The translations under genes were made by a program, and so were the position numbers. The notes beneath the pieces are model-generated. The model did no database searches. It had not been told where the DNA came from and saw nothing but the letters and a program-made list of their open reading frames with translations. From Sipunculus nudus (taxonomy: Eukaryota; Annelida; Sipuncula; Golfingiida; Sipunculidae), in contig CM049310.1 of the NCBI GenBank assembly GCA_026874595.1, positions 36,843,558 to 36,907,557 on the forward strand: a stretch of DNA of 64,000 bases, in the 5' to 3' direction. Shown in pieces: positions 13,801-28,200 of the stretch (position 1 is the first letter of the stretch; each line of letters starts with the position of its first letter).

Positions 13801-16168
13801 AATTAAATAGATGATCAAGGATTTGTCATCTGAACTGGCTCATAATTAAATAGATAACCCGCGATTGGTCATCTGAACTGGCTCAAAATTAAACAGATGA
13901 CCTGAGAATTGTGACCTGAACTAGCTCATAATTAAATAGATGACCTTGGATTGGTCATCTGAACTTGCTCAAAATTAAATAGAAGATCTAGGATAGGTCA
14001 CCTGAACAGGCTTATAATTGATTAGATGACCTTGGATTGGTCATCTGAACTGGCTCATAACTAAATAGATGATCTGGGATTGGTCACCTGAACTGCCTCA
14101 TAATTGAATAGATGACCTTGGATTTGTCATCTGAACTGGCTCATAATTGAATAGATGACCTGGGATTCACAGCATATCTGGAAGCATCTACAACATTTTA
14201 AAAGATCTTTCGTATTTTAAGAATATATACTGGTAAAAGCTGTTTATTCCATAATATCTTGCTTTGTGGTTTATTTAAAATTTGTACAACCATTTCAAGA
14301 TCTCATTCAACAATAAGTGGATAACAGATTTTTTTTAGTATGTAGCCATTGTATTAACACGTTATATCAAATGTAATTTTACTTGAATTCAGAAACATGC
14401 AATATTGTCTCTTTTGATTCAGGGATCACCTTGCGAACTCTTCACACCCATGGTGTTTTATACTTACTTTTGCAGATCGGTTGCGAGCCGCTCCACGTTC
14501 CCGTTTCCAAGCACTCACGCTTTTCGTTGCCAATCATCTGGTAGCCTCGTTTGCATTTGAAAACTACCTCACCCCCGTAAGTGAATACGTCGCCTAAACG
14601 GCTGCCGTCACGTGGTGTCCCCGGGTTCCCGCACATTCTCGCTGCAGAATAGAAGATAAATATAATGAAGATACAGTTAAATCGTGCAATTAATTAAACA
14701 TACAGCCTACCGCCTACAAATGACAAAGTCCCGTTTTCCTTACTACTTATTTACCTCGTTCATTTGCCAGCCTCGCTATCCGCCATCCGCCAGGTGTTTT
14801 TTTTACCCCAATGTGTCACATTCCCTTGATCATTCGCAAACGTTTGAATTCCAACTTAAGCGGATCGGGAATATTTCATGAAGCCGGTGTGTTATCGTTC
14901 GGGCTCAGCTGCCCCGGGCGCGCCTCTGTTTACAACATTTCACGCCGCACTGCTTATGGATCAAGTACCCGGTGCCACTAATTAATTAATGACTTAACAC
15001 CCTTGAGACAGCAGTCATCAGCCGAGTGACCGGTGTTGATTTCACACCTTGTGAGTGTTTTTGGGAAAGTGTCATCTAATGAGGTAAACCACATGAGTAG
15101 TTTGAAGCAATTAGCGGTAACACGGGGGTTCAAAGACTGTTAATTCAATGTTTGTTTACAGTTTCCAACAATAACGGGGATTGTTTAAGTTTTTTTATCA
15201 ATGAAAGGTTTTTGTCAGTTTGTTTGTTCTGCCTGTATAAACATCTGCAATTGTTGGAAACACAGGCGTAATACCAAGGGGTACCAGCCAAAGAAACAGA
15301 TCGGCAGGACAGTCCAGAAGCAAACAGTATCCTTCCGCTTCTACAAAGAGTTACGGATAGCCTGGGGATTGATCACAGTGCACGTATGTCTCCTCAGGAA
15401 TTGCTGATCAGAACATTGGAACAGCACAACCTTTGAGCAGTGATGACACAGCCAGTCCTACATGTGATTCTGAGGAAATAGTTCCCCAACCTCCACCATC
15501 ATCCGCCGAAGTCCGCCATGCCATCAAGACGGTCTTGCGATATCTCGAGAGCTCGAACTACAGCGAACAGCCCGATATTGACGCATTTTACAGGATGGAC
15601 CAAAGAATATCAGCTCTTCAGCCACAAGCTGGTAAACAATGCTCCATTACGGAATTCTTTGGGGGTAGACTCGGATGAAAGAGAAACGGCACAAGGAGAA
15701 TTTTATATTTTTACCGTATATGTTATACATGTGTATCTTTGTAAATAATTTGTACACACTGTATTGTTCTGTAGTTATTTGTAAATTGTTCTTTCTATGT
15801 GAATAAAGTTATAACAGTTGTACACAGTTTTAGAAAGTTGTTTTTAATATGACTAGTTAAAGACGAGCCTAATAAATGCCCGATTTTAACTACCCTGCCC
15901 ATCCCATTTGGACCCCCCCCCCCCCTGATCAGCCGCCACCCTCGCTTACCGCCAGAAAATTCCCCGGTCCCAAGGTTGGCGAATGAAAGAGGTTATACTG
16001 TATTATATTTCAGTTATATAATGTTAAAGTAAAAGAATTGATAAAGAACATCTCGTAATTTTAGATTATTAAATATATAAATAAGTCTTATCAGTTTTAT
16101 TTTATTGCCACATACAAAATAGTCTGTGGCTCTTTATTAAGTTATTCAATAAAGTGCTGTCTCTCCAC

Positions 16169-16218
<50 letters not shown>

Positions 16219-19200
16219 CGCATCTGCTGAATTAACCACACAGCTATAAAAAATGAAACAAAGATATTGTTATAAATTTAGAGGGCATAGGGATTTATGA
16301 ACTTGAAGACCAGCCATATGCAATATAGGCCTTTCAGGATTGCAATCGGTCATTGCAAGGTTGCGCACATCGTCATTTCGTTTATATATATATGTGTGTG
16401 TAAATATTATGTCATTTTTTGCTATATATCAAATGCATTGTCCTCATCTTCTTTACATAAAATAAATTTAAATGCGAATGCCTTTTTTTTTAAATATTCA
16501 AAATTGCTTTACTCACGCCGACATTCCGGTTCTGAGGCGGTCCATTCCCCTTTCCCGCCTTTTCCTTGAACGCATTTCCGATTATTGACGCCATGCAGCT
16601 CATATCCCACAGTACACTGGTAGCCCACGGTCTCGGAAAAGAGGTATTCTTTCTTCTCGTTCAGCAGATTTCCGTTAGCAGGGCTAGGCACTGCGGGGCA
16701 TTTGATACCTGTTAAAAAGTAAATTGAACCAATCTTTTTAATAAATAATAAATATTTGACTCTTTCTTGCAAACACGTTCAATCTTCTTCATCACCCCAT
16801 TCAAGTATCTGTAACTGGAAATTCTATTATAAATATAAATATAGAAAACTGAAACTTAGAAATCTTGGAATAGTAACCCAAAAACAGATTTCGAAAAAAA
16901 TGGAGTAAATATTCAATAGTCTCAGTAAATGAGAAAGATATGTTTCCAACATGTCAGTCACACTTAGGGCGGTCAGGATAACGTGTATTTTGAATACAGC
17001 GGAAAATAAAATGTCACGACCTAGCGGCAATCAGTATTTACTGTGAAACCAAGAATTTATACCCAAGTATACTTAATACTTTTTTTCGAAATCATATAAT
17101 GTATAAGAAGAACAGTTGCCTTATATTTTCATGTTGGTAAAAGAACCACAAGAGATAAGAAATTACAAGAATTTCAATATAAGAGTTTATCAAAATCACT
17201 AAATTTGAACGAGTGGTTACATAATTGTGGTTTAACTGATGATTACAAATGCTCGTTCTGAAAAAAATATAACAGAATCTGTAAAACATCAATTAGTGGG
17301 CTGTTAATACAGCTGGATGTTCTAGAAGGAACGAGAAGAATGGTTGAATAATAAAACTCACAGCAGAAACATATTTGATCCTGAACATATCAAATTATAA
17401 AGGTTAATGCTTATTTAAAAATAGAACAACTTTTGGCAAAGAAATAGAACAAAATTCAAGAATTCTATCATATATGAAAAATTACTTGAAAAAAAAATAA
17501 TAGTAGGTAGGAAATTTTATTAGGACATTCATATTGATTTTTTTGTACACAATAAAATAAATACATAAAATGCAATATATACAAAGCACATCGCCTGGAT
17601 ATTATTCCAACTATACTTCAAATTTTCAATCCATATAATTTGCACATGCAGTATATACATATATTCTAGTGGTCTTAACATTATCCCCTTGCTTTTTCTT
17701 TCAATCCTAAAACTACAATGCTACTGTATGTTATATTTTTTCTTCTTATTTTTTTCCCATTTTTAAATGTGCAGTATCTTATATTTCTGTTTTGCTATTA
17801 TATGTTCAGTTTTCTCTATATATTTCAATCTCCTGAAAAACCTGGCATTAAATTGCTTGTGTTCTGATTATATTCCTTTCTACTTTGGTATACACCCATT
17901 TTAAATGTAAGCAGCATCTGATTTATTAAAATGTTATCTTAATTGGAAACATTCCATACAATACTGTGGGTAATGGTGGCATTATCTATCAATTTGATTT
18001 CATCCAATCTACAATGCTGAAATACAGATTTTTTGTCACAAAACATTAATAAAAATGTGTTCGTTGGTCACTTATTCTATGAACCAGTAAGAACATCGGT
18101 AACTATCAACTAAGTTCCATTTGTATAGTAAACTATTGGTTGGTAAATGGTAATGGAGTATTTTAAATAAGAATTCCCTTGAGTACATATCCAATGAGAT
18201 TTTTTGGATGGCTCCAAAATAACTCTCCCAGTTGATATTATTATTCTGTATTGTATGTCTTAACATGACCAATGATGAGGGTGCAGTTGATTTTTGTTTC
18301 ACCAGTATATTATAAACATATTTAGAAGAAAAAGATTGTATATTTGTAATACCCCTAGTTGTTATTCTGATATGCTCCTCTGATATACCTTCATTAGATC
18401 CAATATCCTCGTCTCGCAATAATTTAAGCCAGTATTACGGCTAATATGGATTTCCATATGATATAGACTCCTGTTCTAATATCTGGATAATTTTTAATAA
18501 ATTCATACCATTTTAGCATTTTTCCTTCATTTGATAAAAAGTCTTTTACAAACCTACTTCTATATAAATCCAAATATTTACAATACACTGATTTTCATCC
18601 ACTTAAACCCACCTATTGTTCCAGGGAGGTTTTAGTTTTACCTCATTTTTTTTTAGACATTGTTTATAAAACTTCCAAACTTTGATTATAAACGCCTAAT
18701 ATCTTTAATTATTTTCTATGATATTAAAAGTTTGAAAACACATCGGTAACTCCACCAATTTTCTCAAGATAAAACATTGGTATTGCTTTCCATGCATAAG
18801 CATTATTACATAGAATCAACCTTTAAATGCAAATTATTCTTTGTGATTTCTATCTGCTGGCTGTGTCTTCAAAGTTTATACCACACCACCTTTGTGGTAT
18901 GGTCCTATCAGTGTACTATATTTGACCTCGGTTTTTTTCTTCTCCATACAAAATGTTTCATCATTTACTTAACAATACCTATGAATGACTGAGGTGGTAC
19001 ATGCATATTGCATACATATATTACTTTGGATAAAGCTAATGTTCTACAAACATCTGCCCTTCCAAATAATGTCAAATTTTCTGCTTGACCAAACAGTAAA
19101 GATTTTTTTATTACTTTTCTCTCACGTTATCAGAATTAAGTTTCCTACTGATATCTTCATCAAGCGAATGCCATATATCAAGAATTTAATTGCTCCTTTT

Positions 19201-22200
19201 GCCAGGTTCACCCATTTGCATGAAACTAGTTCGAGTGTACTATGTTTATTTGCACCTTTCCATCTGCAAAACATGTCCATATGCACTATTATGCATATAT
19301 GCACTCCTTGGATATTTATATTAATACGAACTTGATGTGTTAATACCTCCAAAACTAATATAAGCAGATATAGGGATAATGGATCCCGTTGTTTAGTACC
19401 CCTAGACAACAAAAAGTATGGTCTTGTAAAACCATTGTTTTAAACAGCTTTTCATGTTTTTATGCAACGTTTTAATCCAGTTAATGAACACTGGGCCTAA
19501 GCCTAGTTTTTAAGAACACTTAACATGAAGACCTGATCTAATGAGTCAAAAGCTGCTTTAAAGAAATCTCCAAAGAGAATTTCTTCTTCCAATTATGTAT
19601 CACAATATTTCATCATATGACTGATTAAGCAAACTGAATTTCCGATAAAGAGGCCTGGAAAAAAGCATTCTGATTTGAGTGGACCAATGTTTGCAAAAAC
19701 CTTTAGCAATCGTTAAACTGTAATTTGACTTATCAATTAACAGTCAATATTTATTAAGCTAATTGGTCTCCATGATTCTCTTTATCTTTTTTCCCTACCC
19801 GGTTTTTCTAAAAGCTCAGTAACTATTTATTTTTGGCTCTCTGATAACTCCCGAGAGATACCCTTCATTTAAACAAGCAGTCAAATCAAATCCTACTTCA
19901 TTTAAAAATAATACTCAAGTACAATTCTTTTGTTATTCTATCATTCCTGGTGTTATATTATTTGGCATACTTTTTAAAGATTCAAGTAACTCTCTAACAG
20001 TTATGTTACCTTCACACTTCAAGGCCTCATCCTCAGTTAGTTCTGGGAACCCATAAATACCTTCAAAGAACTTATCACAATCCTCAGAGGTGACATCTGA
20101 AGATCTTGAGTATACTTAATACTTAACGTTCTAACATAACGGAGTTATTCTAGATTAATGGATGCATGGAATGGTGTATTCGCGAATTATTATATGATTA
20201 TTCTTTATTTAATGTATGGTTCATTTATGATTCTAAGTTGGAATAGATTCTAAGATGGAAGGAATATGTTAATGTGCAAACTAATATTGCTTCATTTCAG
20301 TAAATAATACTTTGAACTATATTCAATTGTATAGACATCTCTGAATATTCCACCAATTTAACACCCTCAGATCAGTCATACTTCCGCTAATATACACAAT
20401 GGAAAAACTATGGAGTGGCCACACCATGTGACAAACTTCCTAAATAAACACTCACGATCACATCTTGGGTCAGTCCCCTCCCATTTTCCTGAAAGGAGGC
20501 ATTTTCTCTGTTGTGGTCCGACCAGTCCATACCCCTTGTTACATTTGTAGACGATGACCTCGCCATATATCCTCGGCCATTTAGGAGTGCCTTCCACGAC
20601 ACCATTGGCAGGGAGAGGTGGCTTCGCACACGAGATAGCTGGAAATACACGAGTTATTATTTCATCTGTATGCTTTTGTGTCTGTTTGTTAGAGAGGCAC
20701 AGGAGATCACTAAGTACGATATAATCAACTGGAATCGAAAGAAATAAGAGGTAAAAGTGTAACGGAGTCGGCTAGGTTAGAGTCTCTGACAAAGAAAAGA
20801 CAGGGGGGGGGGCAAGAAAATAAGACAAGAAAGTGTTACAGAACCTTATAACAACAGATCACGTAGTCGTGACGAGCATAAATTTTGTAACGGAGATAAA
20901 TAAAATTCAGATTCTGTAACAATGGGCACCGTCTAGGGGAATGAATAAAGAAGTCGGTGTTTTTTTTTTGTTAACAAATATTTATTATTTATTCTTCAAA
21001 CAACCCTAACATTACTAAATCAATACAATTACACAGTATAACAACAGTATAACAGTAAATCAATACAATTACACAGTATAATAAATAAAGTGTAAAGTAC
21101 CAAAGGCCGGATCCAAGGTTTTTCTGGAAACCACCACTGTCACAGCTGAACAAGTCCTTTAAAACATAAAATCCAGATGAACAGTTCACGTAAATATTCT
21201 CAGAGGATAATAGTCCAATTCAATCCCCAAATCAATCTGCTGTAATCCAAATGTGAAGTTCTGGTAATAGTCCCAAAGGCAAACTGAAGACTTAATAAAA
21301 TCTGTTACAAAGTTCGAAGAATATCTTCAAGTGCTGCAATAATCGGAAAGGTCCACAAACTGACTTAGACTCTTCCGTGTTTGCTGGAATATTTCTCTTT
21401 CTCCTCCCTCTGGGCTCTTAAACACAGCCCCTAATTTATAGCTTCTCACCCCAAAGCCTAGAAACTTCTATTTCACGAACATCCTAAAGAACAATACAAG
21501 AAACGCGGTCATAGAGCGCGAACAGCCAAGAAAATTCCAGATTAGCACGAACGCTGTGTCTTGACACGCCAGGGTTCACCGAGTACGGATTACACCGAGC
21601 GCTGTGTCTCTACACGCCAAAGCAACGTCCAGGGCTTGAGCCTAACACGAGACTGAATTTCAACAGCGAATGCATTTCATTATTGGTACCAATAAAAATA
21701 GTTTATTAAAGACAAAGGACCTACAATGAAATTCCAGTAATTGTTATCCATTTAATCTATGCTTGTCCAGCTGATGAGTTTGTCTTGCAGAATTAAATTC
21801 GACATATTCTGTATCTTTTATCAACTTAAGACGAGATTCAAAATTTTCAGCATCATCCGTAGACCTACTTACATAAATATACTTTTCACAAGCAATACAT
21901 GATAACCTCTTCTGCTGAACCAAAACCATTCAACATTTTTTTTAGAATCATTCATACTGAAATTTATGCTGTATTCTCTCAACGAGCTTGGAACCTTTTT
22001 CAATTTGTTTAATTTCACTATACTCTACAAATATATGTGTCATTGTTTCTTTCTTCGTTCTGCAAACACCTACTGTTTTTTTTATTTATAATTAACAAGA
22101 TATCATTCAATACTAGACTTCCATGAAGAATATTGTACTGATACATTCGAAATTAAACAGATTTTGTAATAACATAAAATATGAGAGAAGCTTTGAAGTA

Positions 22201-25200
22201 GCTCATCCATACTCAAATTGATTTTTAGTTAATCTACTTCTTATGAGCTGTAGTTGGGGTTTCAATTAATTTTCTTTCCAGCATGTTATGTATATATTTA
22301 GTCCAGTAATCACAAATTTCAATTTTATTTGAGATAGGGCTAGTTTTTTTTCGTCATTTTTTTATTGAGAATAAGACTCACAATACTGTTCAAATGCAAT
22401 ATGCTGATGGATATATTATATTTTTCATTTAGTTTTTAACTGACATAAATGTTAATGTTTTGTTTACTTCTGAAAGATATGTCAACTACATCTTTTATGT
22501 ATTTTATTCCTTGTTAATACATATATTTATACAGAACTGGCTTACGGTCTTTCAGTATAAATTAATCATACCATAGTACCTGATTTAGGATATCTTCTCT
22601 TGTCTCCGCCGCATGCTTTAATTCATACAAGTATTGAAATATTTCTCACCACAAGGAAATTAATCCACTGGACACCTTTGTTTAAATAGTTGCTTTCTAT
22701 AAAGCATTCAAATCTATCAAGGCCCATACTTCCCAACTGATAAATAATTATTTCCCTTCATGTCTTGTTAGCAGGTCCATTTACCGGTCTTTTAACCAAC
22801 ATGGTTTCAGAGCTGTATTCTGTTATTCATATCTGTCATTTCAGGCCCTCTCATTCCTTTTGAAGCAATAAGTTAATTTCTTTTGATTTTTTTTCCAGCT
22901 TCGGGTTGTAGTTAAGTTTCTCCTTTTCTCCTCTTTTTATATGAACGATGATACCGAACGTCCTTAAGGGACCCTCCTTCCATTTTATTCCCAACTTTTT
23001 TTTTTCAAAATTATGTTCATACAATAGCATTATTTCAGTCTTTGCTAAATTCATTTTCAATCCAGAAACCTTTTCAAATATTTTAAATATTTCTTAATCA
23101 TATTTTTTTACACTTTCTGCTCCACCCGTTACCGAGAGAGTAGTATCATCCGCATATTGCATGGATTTGAATTGGTTATAATTGGGTATTATACTCAAAC
23201 CTGTTACAAATGGACTGTCTCATTTAGTACATCCTAAAGGTTCCGCAACTAGAAGAAACAAATATGGTGAGAGGGGAATTCCCTGTCGCGCTCCTCTGGT
23301 TAACTTAAACAATTCTGTCTGTCAATAACCGTTATTTAAAACACAAGTAAAAACTTTAACCCACCTCATAACCGATTCACCTAAATTTAATTTAATCATG
23401 ACATTAAAAATATATGGTAATTCTAAACCGTCAAAAGCCTTTTAAATTCTATGTATAAAATGTATCCGTGTATTTTCTCATTTTCAGAATATTCCATTTA
23501 AAGTAATAGTTTATCAATATGTTCTTCTAAATATCTGTGTTTTATAAATCTGGTTAGGTCATGATGGATAATACTCGGTAGCACCCGCTTGGGCCTATTT
23601 TCAAAGAATTTGGCAAGAAGTTTATAATCAAAATTGAGTAATGAGATTGGCCGTCATTTTTTAAATACCATAAACCTTTTTCTTTTATTCGGGAGCTGTG
23701 TTAGGATCCCTGGACGACTCGAAATATGGAGTTGACCATATTCTGAGCTATAACAACAAATGACCCATCGGTCATGACGCTCATCTGACTAAGAAGACAT
23801 TCACAAGACGAATTTTATCATCTGAATGCCAAATTGTATAGGTGGTATCCCCATTCAACTGAAGCTAAGCTTGGAGGTTATTGGTAACAGAGACCTAATT
23901 TAAGGTTTCTAATGAGATTCTAATGACTCCCTGGATGTCAAGTAAGACGATTGTAGCAGGCGGCGCCACCAGAGTACAGGAAATGATGAAAACTCCATGA
24001 TCAATATGCTCGCAAAGAATTATGGTGATCAATGCATTATTTGTCAAGATACTGGAGTTTTGTATCAAATTTTTAATCATACTGGGGGTACTTTCGAGCC
24101 CCATAGCTCACCAGATATGGGTAACAGAGATCCAATTTCAGGTTTTAAAAGAGATTTTTCATGGACCTCAGTGGATGTCAATATCGAAGATTCTCGGTCT
24201 AATAGTAACGATGTGTGCCCTGTTATCAATCAACCACATCTTTGAAGGTCTCGAAAATTGAGAAAAAAATACGTAAAAAATTTAAAAAATCGCCGATGGC
24301 ACAATTAGTTTACATGAAATGATGAAACACTTCATGAGCAATGTGCATGCAAAGAATCATGGTGATCAATGCGTTAGTTGTTCAGATACCTGATCTTTTG
24401 TATCAATTTTTTAATTTTTCTGGGGGGGGGGGGTACTTCTGAGCCCTATAACATGGAAGATATTGGTTAAAGAGACCTAATGTCAGTTACCCAAGGAGAT
24501 TTATTCAGGGAACTCCCTGGATGTAAAGTTAGAAGATTCTGGTTCCAATGGTTACGATATGTGCCCGGTTAACGGGAAACTGCTGCTTTGAAGAATAAAA
24601 TGCGTATAAATTTGATAAAAACAGAGGTGGCGCCACCAGTCTACAGGAAATGATGAAACACTCTATGATCAAAATGCACGCAAAGAATCATGGTGTTCAA
24701 TCAATTAGTTTTTCAGATACTGGAGTTTTGGATCAAAGTTTTAATCATTCTTGGGGGGGGGGGGACTTTACAGTCCAATATCTCGGAAGTAATAAGTAAC
24801 AGAAACCCAATTTCTGGTTTCCAAAGAGATTTTTCATGGATCTCCTGTGATGTTAAGTGAGAAGATTCTAGGTCAAGTGGTTACGATTCGTGCCCTGTTT
24901 ACGGACAGACTGATAGACAGGCGGACGGACAGTCGGCACGACAGACAGACGGATGACGGACAAAGAGCGATCGCTGTAGCTCAGAGGAATTATACAATGG
25001 AATTTTAATAACATCCCAAAATTTTAAGTAAAATTCAAATGGCAGTCTATCAGACCCAGGGGTTTTACCTTTACTGCAGAATTTTTAAGGAGTGAACATT
25101 TCGTCAATTGTGAAAAGTATATCACATTGAATAGACTCTTCATTTGACAAAAGTTTACTTAGTGTATTAATGTAGCTGTTATCAAAGTTCATCTGGTGAT

Positions 25201-28200
25201 CAAAGTAACCTTGATAAAGGATTTCATTTAAAATAAGTTTGTCATCTATATTATATTTACCATCGTCCGAGATTAAAGTTGTAATTACTTTTTTATTATA
25301 ATATCGTTTTTCTAAATTGAAGAAATACTTTGACTGCTTTTCTCCCTCTTCATGTCATTTAGTTTTACACCTTAGTATTGCTATACCCATACCTTTTCTG
25401 TAATTAGGGATTAATGTTCATTTTTTAACTTAAATAAAATATCTTGTTTACTCATTTTGTCTTTTTCAAATGTATCAATTATCTGTACTTAAATACTGAG
25501 AAAATTTCTTTTTTACTTGAGTTTTCCGGCTGAATATTGTATCGTGGCCCCTCTGACATGACATTTAATGGTATCCCATAAGAGGTTAATGTTACTCTCC
25601 TTGATAAATGCGATTGTAACCTTAATGACAGTTAAATTTTTTTCAGTATACTCCTCCTCAAGGAGACTACAGTTTAATTTTAAAATGTCTGGTCCTCGGG
25701 GTGGCAGGGTATCTTTAATTACAATGACAATAGCACGGTGATCAGAGTTTTAAGAGGTTATTATTTTTAAATCCAAAACCAACTGTGAAAGACCTTCACT
25801 GACCAGAAAATAGTCAATACGGTCCTTTATTAAAAGAGGATTATAACGTTGCCGTGTAAATTCCTGTGTGTTACTATGATTTCGTCTCCATAGGTCAATA
25901 AGAGACAACCCTCCTATCCACACTATTAGTGTTTCCTTGGAGTTTATAAATGTACTTTGACATTCCCCTTTTCTTTCTACTTTAGGACCCATAACAAAAT
26001 TCCAAGCTCCACCCCTAAATATATGAGGATTGTCATTCTGTTACATGTTTTCAAACATGGTCTCTATTAATTCTGGTCATTCAAATTCGGGCCATAAATA
26101 CTTTCTAGTGTTAACTGTTTATTTTTAAGGGAGATATCCGTTATGAGAATATCTACCATCTATCATATACCGTTTTGTATGAATGAAAGTCATCTGAGCT
26201 ATTGCGGTCACCCTTTGTACGGCCTCTGTCCGATTGTCGGGCCGTCCGGCTGTCAACAGGGCACGAATCGTAACCGTTAGACCTAGAGACTTTTAACTGT
26301 ACATCCAGGAAAGTCATAGGCAAATGTCTTTGGAAACCTGAAATTAGGTCATAGTGACCTATATTTCGTGACCTACTGACCGAAAACATGATTTTGAGCA
26401 CCATGACTGCAGACTCGCGCAAATCGTATCTGTAAGGCCTAGAATCTTCTCACACAAGCTCCTTAGAGTTTCTAGGCAAATCTCCTTTGAACCCTGCAAA
26501 TAGGTCATGGCGACCTATATTTTGTGACTTAAGGGCCGAAAATATGATAATGAGCACCCAGACAGTCAGACAGGGCACACATTGTATCTGTTAGGCCTAG
26601 AATCATCCAACGTGACATTAAGGGAGGTCCTAGGCAAGTGTTCTTGGAAAAGGCGAAATTAGGTCACTGTGACCTATAATCTGCAACCTATAGAAAAAAG
26701 ATGTCGAATGAACACCCTGAATGTCAGAGAGGGGCAAATCGTATCCGTTATGCATAGAATCTTCTCTCACCATACCCTGGAAGGTTCAATGCAAATCTCC
26801 TTGGAAACCTGAAATTAGGTCATGGTGACCTATATTTTGTGACATACAGACCGAAAACATGATTTTGAGCAATCAGACAGACAGGGTACAAATCGTTCCC
26901 ATTTTCCTTTGAAACCTCTAATTTGAAATCGAAGTGGGGTCCTGGTCAGGCCTTCTATTAATCCTGAAATTTCTGTCCATTTTCAACTTAGCAACATAGG
27001 CTATTCTCACAGACAATATATAACATTAACGAAAGAAATGACCAGCGAGTCACATTAAGCTGAGCGTCATTGCCCATGGGCCCCTTGTTATTAAGACAGC
27101 AACCCCTCTGCAACTCTCCATGACTATAGTACGATTTAGCGCTCCATTCAGCACGCCATAATTTATGCGCGGTCTTGGTGCTGTGAGTTTCTTGAAGGCG
27201 TATGATTGTAGAAGATCCCTGATTTAACCAATTTAAATGTTCTCTCCTTCTCTTTTATGAAAAAACGACAATTCAAATTACATGATATGACTTCATTCCG
27301 ACGTTTTTCCATAAATTTAGAATCACTTATTGTTTTTCATTCAAAACGCTGCAGTTCCCATATTTCCCATACCATATACAGTTTCTAGTCACCATTTCAA
27401 TCTGCAATTGAGAGATATCACCAACAACTGGAATTTTTTGCTTCAGATTTGTCAGTCTGTGTATAGCTGATGCCAAACAGAAAAGTACGCATTAAAAATA
27501 AAGAAATATATGTCTGTCAAGTGAACACACCTAATGTCCTGACAGTTGCACATCATACTCGAAATGTTTTTTTTCAATGCGTCACGACAGAAAAAACAAA
27601 TAAAAATGTGCAACTGATATACAAAGAATTTTTTTTTAATTAAATGACAATTATATTTTTAAGCGAGGAAATACTAGCTTTTATATCTTTGCTTAACTCT
27701 CTATGGTGAACCAGTTTTAACCTTAACATATTCTCAGTGTTAATATCTAAAGCTCACTGATAAGTTTGGTGAAATCACCATAACTATCTACATTTATAAC
27801 TTTTTGTGACGGATTCTCTTTAAAAATGGCCCAAATTACATCATTCCATACCAAGGCCTGTTGTACTCTATCCTCTACATACAGCCTGTTCAGTAATTTA
27901 GAGTTTTCAGATGTCAAGTCCTCTCAAATCCTATTCCTGGTCCCTTAAAGAATTATTCTCTGTTTCAGCACAAAGTCTTTAGCTCCTCTGTCACTGAATT
28001 TCACAAAAATATCACGCTCCGGTTTATCAGGATTGCCTACACGATGTGCTTCTGTACCATTGAGATATTCAATTCACAGTTCAGGTGCTAATTTAGAAAT
28101 ATAAAGGCCACTACATCACAGTCTTCTGTTCTGCCATAATCCCAGCAATTCATAAAGAGTCTTTTCTGGAATATTGTTCATTTCTGTTTTCATGCTTCAG

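Noticed and set aside
12690-14172. CRISPR-like regular repeats
   Set aside because: Units are contiguous with no unique spacers, the host is eukaryotic, and the array lies in an intron; it is a minisatellite.
18777-19335. Plus-strand ORFs of 71 and 116 codons
   Set aside because: They are antisense to the L1-like LINE copy 2 and show no domain.
23997-24261. Overlapping 79- and 82-codon plus-strand ORFs
   Set aside because: They lie in a tandem repeat that interrupts the LINE; frames are not kept between copies.
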